DNA of 64,000 nucleotides, from assembly GCA_002471845.1 (NCBI GenBank), contig DKQT01000010.1:7452-71451 (forward strand), in the 5' to 3' direction. The position numbers and the translations under genes are program-made. Shown here piece after piece: positions 60,433 to 64,000 of this stretch. Within the stretch, counting starts at the first letter, position 1. Each line of letters opens with the position of its first letter. A model generated the notes under the pieces. It ran no database searches and was not told the DNA's origin. It saw nothing but the letters and a program-made list of their open reading frames with translations. Source of the DNA: Fidelibacterota bacterium UBA7301. GTDB taxonomy: Bacteria > Fidelibacterota > Marinisomatia > Marinisomatales > TCS55.

Positions 60433-61017
60433 TCAGTTCATAATTTTCCTGATTGCCTGACGATTTTCCTGGATATAAGTGAACCCAGTGTACACCGTGA
60501 AAATGGCCACAATCAAGGTTAGGTAATAGACCAGTTGATACTCTGCCACGAAATAGAGATATTCCTTCACTAAAAACCAATTGATCCCCTTTAAGCTCAA
60601 AAATACAAGGGTAAAAATAATGATACCGACTTGAACTCCTGTTTTCGATTTTGCAATTTTACTGGTCATCATTGTGAATCCTTTGCGGGACATAATCACT
60701 CTCAACCCCGTTACAAACAAGTCTCTAAATATAATTATTGCCACCATCCAGAAGTCTATCAGGCCCATGATCGCAAATGATATAAAGGCGGAAGAAACTA
60801 AAATTTTATCTGCCAAGGGATCAAGAAACCTTCCTGTTTCCGTTACCATATCATTTTTCCGGGCATAATACCCGTCATAAGCATCGGTGATTGAGGCCGA
60901 AATAAAAATGATCAAGGCCAAAAAGCGTGCACCCTCAAATTCAGCAAAGAGACAAACAATAAATATTGGAGTCAGGAAAATCCGAAAAAAGGTCAAAATA
61001 TTTGGTAAGGTCATCAT
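60433..61017 (-). CDS. pgsA: CDP-diacylglycerol-glycerol-3-phosphate 3-phosphatidyltransferase
   Basis: A 194-residue membrane enzyme joining CDP-diacylglycerol (from CdsA) to glycerol-3-phosphate (from GpsA). The CDP-alcohol phosphotransferase motif DG(x2)AR(x8)G(x3)D(x3)D is complete in DGYYARKNDMVTETGRFLD followed by PLADK. About four to five hydrophobic helices follow. The start overlaps recR by 4 bases (ATGA). It is coupled to pgpA. Confidence 0.94.
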   Translation of the reverse strand: MMTLPNILTFFRIFLTPIFIVCLFAEFEGARFLALIIFISASITDAYDGYYARKNDMVTETGRFLDPLADKILVSSAFISFAIMGLIDFWMVAIIIFRDLFVTGLRVIMSRKGFTMMTSKIAKSKTGVQVGIIIFTLVFLSLKGINWFLVKEYLYFVAEYQLVYYLTLIVAIFTVYTGFTYIQENRQAIRKIMN

Positions 61018-61607
61018 AGGTCTGTTCGGCCTTCCATGGCGCGCATTAAGGTCGCATCATCGGTATATTCCAGGTCACTGCCCATGGGTAATCCCCTCGC
61101 CAGGCGTGTAACCTTCACATCTTTTCCATTTAACACTTTAGCAATGTACAAGGATGTGGCTTCCCCTTCTATACTTGGGTTTGTGGCAATAATCGCTTCA
61201 TATCCCGGCTGGATTCGATCCAGCAGTTCAGTAAAGTTTAAATCATCGGGGCCGATACCATCCAGGGGAGATAGAACACCGCCTAAAACATGATATACAC
61301 CCTGGAATGCATTTGATTTTTCGAAATGATATATGTCCGCTGAATCTTCAACAATACAGATTGAAGTCCGATCCCGTTTCGGGTCGGAACAAATCCGGCA
61401 GGGATCGTCTTCGGTAATACCGCTGCAGATAGAACAAACTTTAATCTTTGTTTTCATATCCATTACGGCTTCAGCCAAATGAACAGCCTGGTCATTGGGT
61501 GATTTTAAAACATAAAATGCCATCCGCTGTGCCGTCTTTCGGCCGATACCCGGGAAACGGGAAAATTCTTCGATCAGTCTGTTAATGCTGTCAGGAATTG
61601 AACCCAT
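61014..61607 (-). CDS. recR: Recombination mediator RecR
   Basis: A 197-residue protein. It has an N-terminal helix-hairpin-helix (FPGIGRKTAQRMAFYVL), a zinc finger with CSICSGITEDDPCRIC (about 57-72), and a Toprim domain (about 80-175) with ICIVEDSADIYHFE, YHVLGGVLSPLDGIGPDDLN and TNPSIEGEATSLYIA. It acts with RecO or RecF to load RecA at gaps. It is adjacent to ybaB (1-base gap), in the conserved dnaX-ybaB-recR cluster. Confidence 0.96.
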   Translation of the reverse strand: MGSIPDSINRLIEEFSRFPGIGRKTAQRMAFYVLKSPNDQAVHLAEAVMDMKTKIKVCSICSGITEDDPCRICSDPKRDRTSICIVEDSADIYHFEKSNAFQGVYHVLGGVLSPLDGIGPDDLNFTELLDRIQPGYEAIIATNPSIEGEATSLYIAKVLNGKDVKVTRLARGLPMGSDLEYTDDATLMRAMEGRTDL

Positions 61608-61934
61608 TTACATTCCCGGTATTTTCATGCCGCCCAGCATACCTCCAGCTACAGAACTCATTCTACTTTGGCTTTCATCCTGGGCTTTTGTCATCGCATT
61701 GTTCACTGCGGAAATGATTAAATCCTCAATCATATCCTTATCCTCTTCAAGGATCTCATCCTGAAGAGATAAATTTAATAATTCCATTTTTCCGTTGACC
61801 GTAGCTTTCACCATTCCGCCCCCAGATTCGCCTTCAATATGCAAATCATCCAATTCATTTTGAACGGTTTCAATCTGTTTTTGCACGTCCTGTGCCTGTT
61901 TCAGAATTTTTGTCATGTTTCCTTTATTGAACAT
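61608..61934 (-). CDS. ybaB: YbaB/EbfC nucleoid-associated protein
   Basis: A 108-residue DNA-binding dimer. An N-terminal helix (KILKQAQDVQKQIETVQNEL) precedes the sheet with GESGGGMVKATVNGKMELLNL and a C-terminal helix (IEDLIISAVNNAMTKAQDES). The Gly/Met-rich tail is typical. It lies between dnaX and recR with gaps of 8 and 0 bases. Confidence 0.94.
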   Translation of the reverse strand: MFNKGNMTKILKQAQDVQKQIETVQNELDDLHIEGESGGGMVKATVNGKMELLNLSLQDEILEEDKDMIEDLIISAVNNAMTKAQDESQSRMSSVAGGMLGGMKIPGM

Positions 61935-61942
61935 ATTTTCTC

Positions 61943-63598
61943 CTATCTTAAAATTTCTCCGTCAAATACTTCCAAAACTCTGGATATAACCTTATCACCA
62001 TCGTTGTTATCATGCTTTTCAGGTTCATTAATTTTTTCTACCTGTTTTTCGGGCGCCTTCTCCATACTGATTTCCGCTTTTAATTTGAGAAGTACACCGT
62101 AATGATCTTCGATAAACTTTTCAATGACCTGATTGTTCCGGTTCAAACTTCCCACGCTGAATTTGGGCATGTCAAAAACATGAACGGTCAATTTATTCCC
62201 GTTCAACTGCACCGGTTTACTGTGCTCCAGCACCGTCCCCATAGAAGGCCTTGATTTGGTTACTTTTCCAACCAATCCGCTCCATTTTTCTTCAATTTCT
62301 CCCAGGGTGATCTTTCCGTTGGGCTTGTCCTTTTCATTGTCAATTGCCGGGGGAGGACTTGCCACTTGAGGCTTTTCTATTTGGGGTGATGGAGGGATAG
62401 GCGGTTCGTATTGAACGGCCGGCGGTGAAGGTTCAGCCTGCTTTACGGGATTAGGATTTTTTTTTATTTCTGTCGGTTCAACCCCGGATAATAAATCGGA
62501 AATAGAAACAGACGTATCCATTTCCATGAGTTTCATGGCTGTCATTTCAAAATGTATCACGGGCTGGGTTACTCTTTTCAGTGAATATTCCAATTCATTC
62601 AATTCTTTAGTCACCCGCAACAGGTCTTTTCCGTTCCACAATTCAGCATTTTCAGTATACCGTTTTTTATGGTCCTCGTTTAGGTCCAACAGATTTTCTC
62701 CCCCATCCACTGACCCCACAATCAAATTCCTAAAATGCTGGTTCAGCCCCTGGGCCACATCTTCCAACGGCAGGCCGGTGGTACGGATGACTTGCAGGAC
62801 AGACACCATTTTGGTTGAGTCTTTTTCATGGATGGCATTGGAATAATCAAAATACACATCTACGGGGATCAGACCGATCACCGATGCCACATCCTCAATC
62901 TTGATATCTTCACCGGCAAAGGCTATCACCTGGTCCATGAGGCTTAAGGCATCCCGCATACTCCCGTCGGCCTTGCGGGCTATGGCACTGATGGATTCAT
63001 CATCGGCGGTAATTTTCTCTTCTTTCAGGATGGAAGCCAATTGTTCACCGATGGTTGCTTCAGTGATTCGATTAAAATCAAAACGTTGGCAGCGGGATAT
63101 AATTGTGGATGGTACTTTATGAATATCCGTAGTCGCTAAAATGAATTTCCCATGGGACGGTGGTTCTTCCAATGTACGCAATAAAGCATTAAAAGCCTGG
63201 TTGGTAAGCATGTGCACTTCATCAATAATAATTATTTTATAGGGCGCATTCATGGGGGCGTATTTGATCTGCTCCCGCAAATTGCGAATCTCCTCGATTC
63301 CACGGTTGGATGCGCCGTCAATTTCAAGTACGTCCAAGTTTCTCCCGTCGGTGATCTCCTGGCATATATTGCATGCATTGCAAGGAATCCCGTTTTTTGT
63401 TTCAAGACAGTTCAATGCTTTGGCGATAATCCGGGCGGTAGTTGTTTTACCCACACCACGGGGACCGGTGAGCATATAACCCTGGGCTACGCGATCTTTC
63501 TTAAACGCATTGATCAGCGTTTTGGTTACATGATCCTGGCCGATTACATCGTCAAAGGATTGGGGGCGCCATTTCAGGGATAAAACTTGGTAAGACAT
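61943..63598 (-). CDS. dnaX: DNA polymerase III gamma/tau subunit
   Basis: A 551-residue clamp-loader ATPase. It has an N-terminal DDVIGQDHV, Walker A GPRGVGKTTTARI (about 45-57), a zinc knuckle with cysteines at about 64-79, Walker B IIIIDEVHML and the sensor TTDIHKVPSTI. The Arg-finger region is SRCQRFDF. Domain III follows to about residue 360, then a Pro-rich linker (SPPAVQYEPPIPPSP) and a tau-like C terminus. No obvious slippery A-run for gamma frameshifting was seen. It begins about 15 bases after the SRP RNA. Confidence 0.95.
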   Translation of the reverse strand: MSYQVLSLKWRPQSFDDVIGQDHVTKTLINAFKKDRVAQGYMLTGPRGVGKTTTARIIAKALNCLETKNGIPCNACNICQEITDGRNLDVLEIDGASNRGIEEIRNLREQIKYAPMNAPYKIIIIDEVHMLTNQAFNALLRTLEEPPSHGKFILATTDIHKVPSTIISRCQRFDFNRITEATIGEQLASILKEEKITADDESISAIARKADGSMRDALSLMDQVIAFAGEDIKIEDVASVIGLIPVDVYFDYSNAIHEKDSTKMVSVLQVIRTTGLPLEDVAQGLNQHFRNLIVGSVDGGENLLDLNEDHKKRYTENAELWNGKDLLRVTKELNELEYSLKRVTQPVIHFEMTAMKLMEMDTSVSISDLLSGVEPTEIKKNPNPVKQAEPSPPAVQYEPPIPPSPQIEKPQVASPPPAIDNEKDKPNGKITLGEIEEKWSGLVGKVTKSRPSMGTVLEHSKPVQLNGNKLTVHVFDMPKFSVGSLNRNNQVIEKFIEDHYGVLLKLKAEISMEKAPEKQVEKINEPEKHDNNDGDKVISRVLEVFDGEILR

Positions 63599-63612
63599 GC
63601 TTTCTCAAATAA

Positions 63613-63889
63613 GGTTGGTCGTGCACCTGTATTTGACAAACCCGGTATCAATGGACAGCAAACCAGTTAGCTCCATTCCAGGGGTCCTCCGGCACATAAT
63701 TCTAGTCACCTACCGCTGCTTCCTTCCGGTCCTGACGGGATTTAGTGCAAAACCATTGCGGAGAATTGAAACTTCAACACCACTTAATTGGAGTGCAAAG
63801 ATCAGCATTTGCCGCATACAAGCATCGATCCTGCTGTAGCGGGTTGCAGGTTACAGGGCACCGCTAATTCCCCATCTAGCACGACCAAA
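63613..63889 (-). ncRNA. ffs: Signal recognition particle RNA, large (Alu-containing) type
   Basis: About 277 bases on the minus strand. The domain IV core GGACCGGAAGGAAGCAG lies at 63716-63732. Unlike the ~110-base 4.5S RNA, the 5' part contains an Alu-domain sequence, GGTGCCCTGTAACCTGC (63846-63862), next to GTGCTAGATGGGG. The 5' end TTGGTCGTGC (near 63888) pairs with the 3' end GCACGACCAA (63615-63624), closing the long helix as in Bacillus scRNA. It partners Ffh in co-translational targeting. It sits just upstream of dnaX. The ends are inferred from this closing helix. Confidence 0.88.
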
Positions 63890-64000
63890 TTGTCAAATAT
63901 TCAGCGTTAAATTTACCCGCATTTTCTGACGGGAAGCAATGGAAGGTTTTTAATTACAAATACAGTAATAAAGAATAATTATTTCAACAGTATCATCCGC
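63890..64000. other. Non-coding end of window, upstream of SRP RNA
   Basis: 111 AT-rich bases with no ORF. The promoter of the SRP RNA should lie here on the minus strand. A TTGACA (minus strand, about 63891-63896) is too close to the RNA 5' end to be its -35 box, and no convincing -35/-10 pair stands out. Confidence 0.3.

Noticed and set aside
63597..63839. Plus-strand ORF of 80 codons
   Set aside because: It is antisense to the SRP RNA, whose conserved core and closing helix explain the region.
1..64000. CRISPR arrays, insertion sequences, prophage or attachment sites
   Set aside because: No spaced direct repeats, transposase-like frames or phage gene runs were found; the tRNA genes show no adjacent duplicated 3' ends that I could see.

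Overview
The window is one contiguous stretch of bacterial chromosome, moderately AT-rich and densely packed with housekeeping genes, many overlapping by 1-20 bases. I see no insertion sequence, phage, CRISPR array or rRNA gene. The cell looks Gram-negative: it has PEGA and lipobox proteins, an RlpA-like lipoprotein and several exported proteins of unknown function. It looks like a heterotroph that uses amino acids, with a lysine-degradation operon, alanine dehydrogenase, a Na+/alanine symporter and an acyl-CoA synthetase. TTG starts are frequent. The overall style fits an uncultured marine lineage of the FCB kind, for example Marinimicrobia/SAR406. That placement is inference, because there is no 16S gene here.

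Layout. 1-6700 (mostly +): a partial DUF1232-like gene, a zinc-ribbon protein, a PEGA protein, a TPR lipoprotein, pyrK-pyrD, rlpA, a lipid kinase and cdsA. 6706-11019 (+): a long leader hairpin, then an ornithine-aminotransferase-like gene, an antiquitin-type aldehyde dehydrogenase and lysine 6-aminotransferase. 11025-13982: rsmI, tmk, ctpA. 14043-21887: tRNA-Val, then thrS-infC-rpmI-rplT-pheS-pheT-zapA-folD, a translation operon in which infC starts with ATC. 21949-23577: a small unknown gene, an atypical SDR and the remains of a deleted tryptophan/kynurenine catabolic cluster. 23583-31779: tRNA-Arg, cutA, a K+ channel, leuS, two tRNA-Pro genes, YqaA, DUF2914, FKBP, MerR and ald.

31803-41343 (-): the transcription/translation block (TPR)-rimP-nusA-infB-rbfA-truB-ribF-rpsO-pnp. 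41365-49149: tRNA-Arg, gpsA, fadD, tRNA-Leu, a DUF309 gene, four unknown envelope or coiled-coil genes, lepB and an RNase HII-YraN fusion. 49140-54142: comEC, a decayed small ORF, an AGCS symporter and suhB. 54163-63889 (-): an FAH-family gene, a degenerate PurL-like paralogue, recX-recA, thpR, cinA, pgpA, pgsA, recR-ybaB-dnaX and a large-type SRP RNA.

How it fits together: LAT plus the ALDH7 enzyme convert lysine to 2-aminoadipate. CdsA, PgsA, PgpA and GpsA cover phosphatidylglycerol synthesis, with FadD activating fatty acids. RecA, RecX, RecR, ComEC and CinA form a scattered recombination/DNA-uptake set. I found no clear new multi-gene defence or mobile system. The most unusual items are the degenerate PurL paralogue, the kynurenine-pathway scar with its neighbouring SDR that lacks the catalytic Tyr and Lys, the RNase HII-YraN fusion, the ATC start of infC, the large SRP RNA, and the leader hairpin of the lysine operon.
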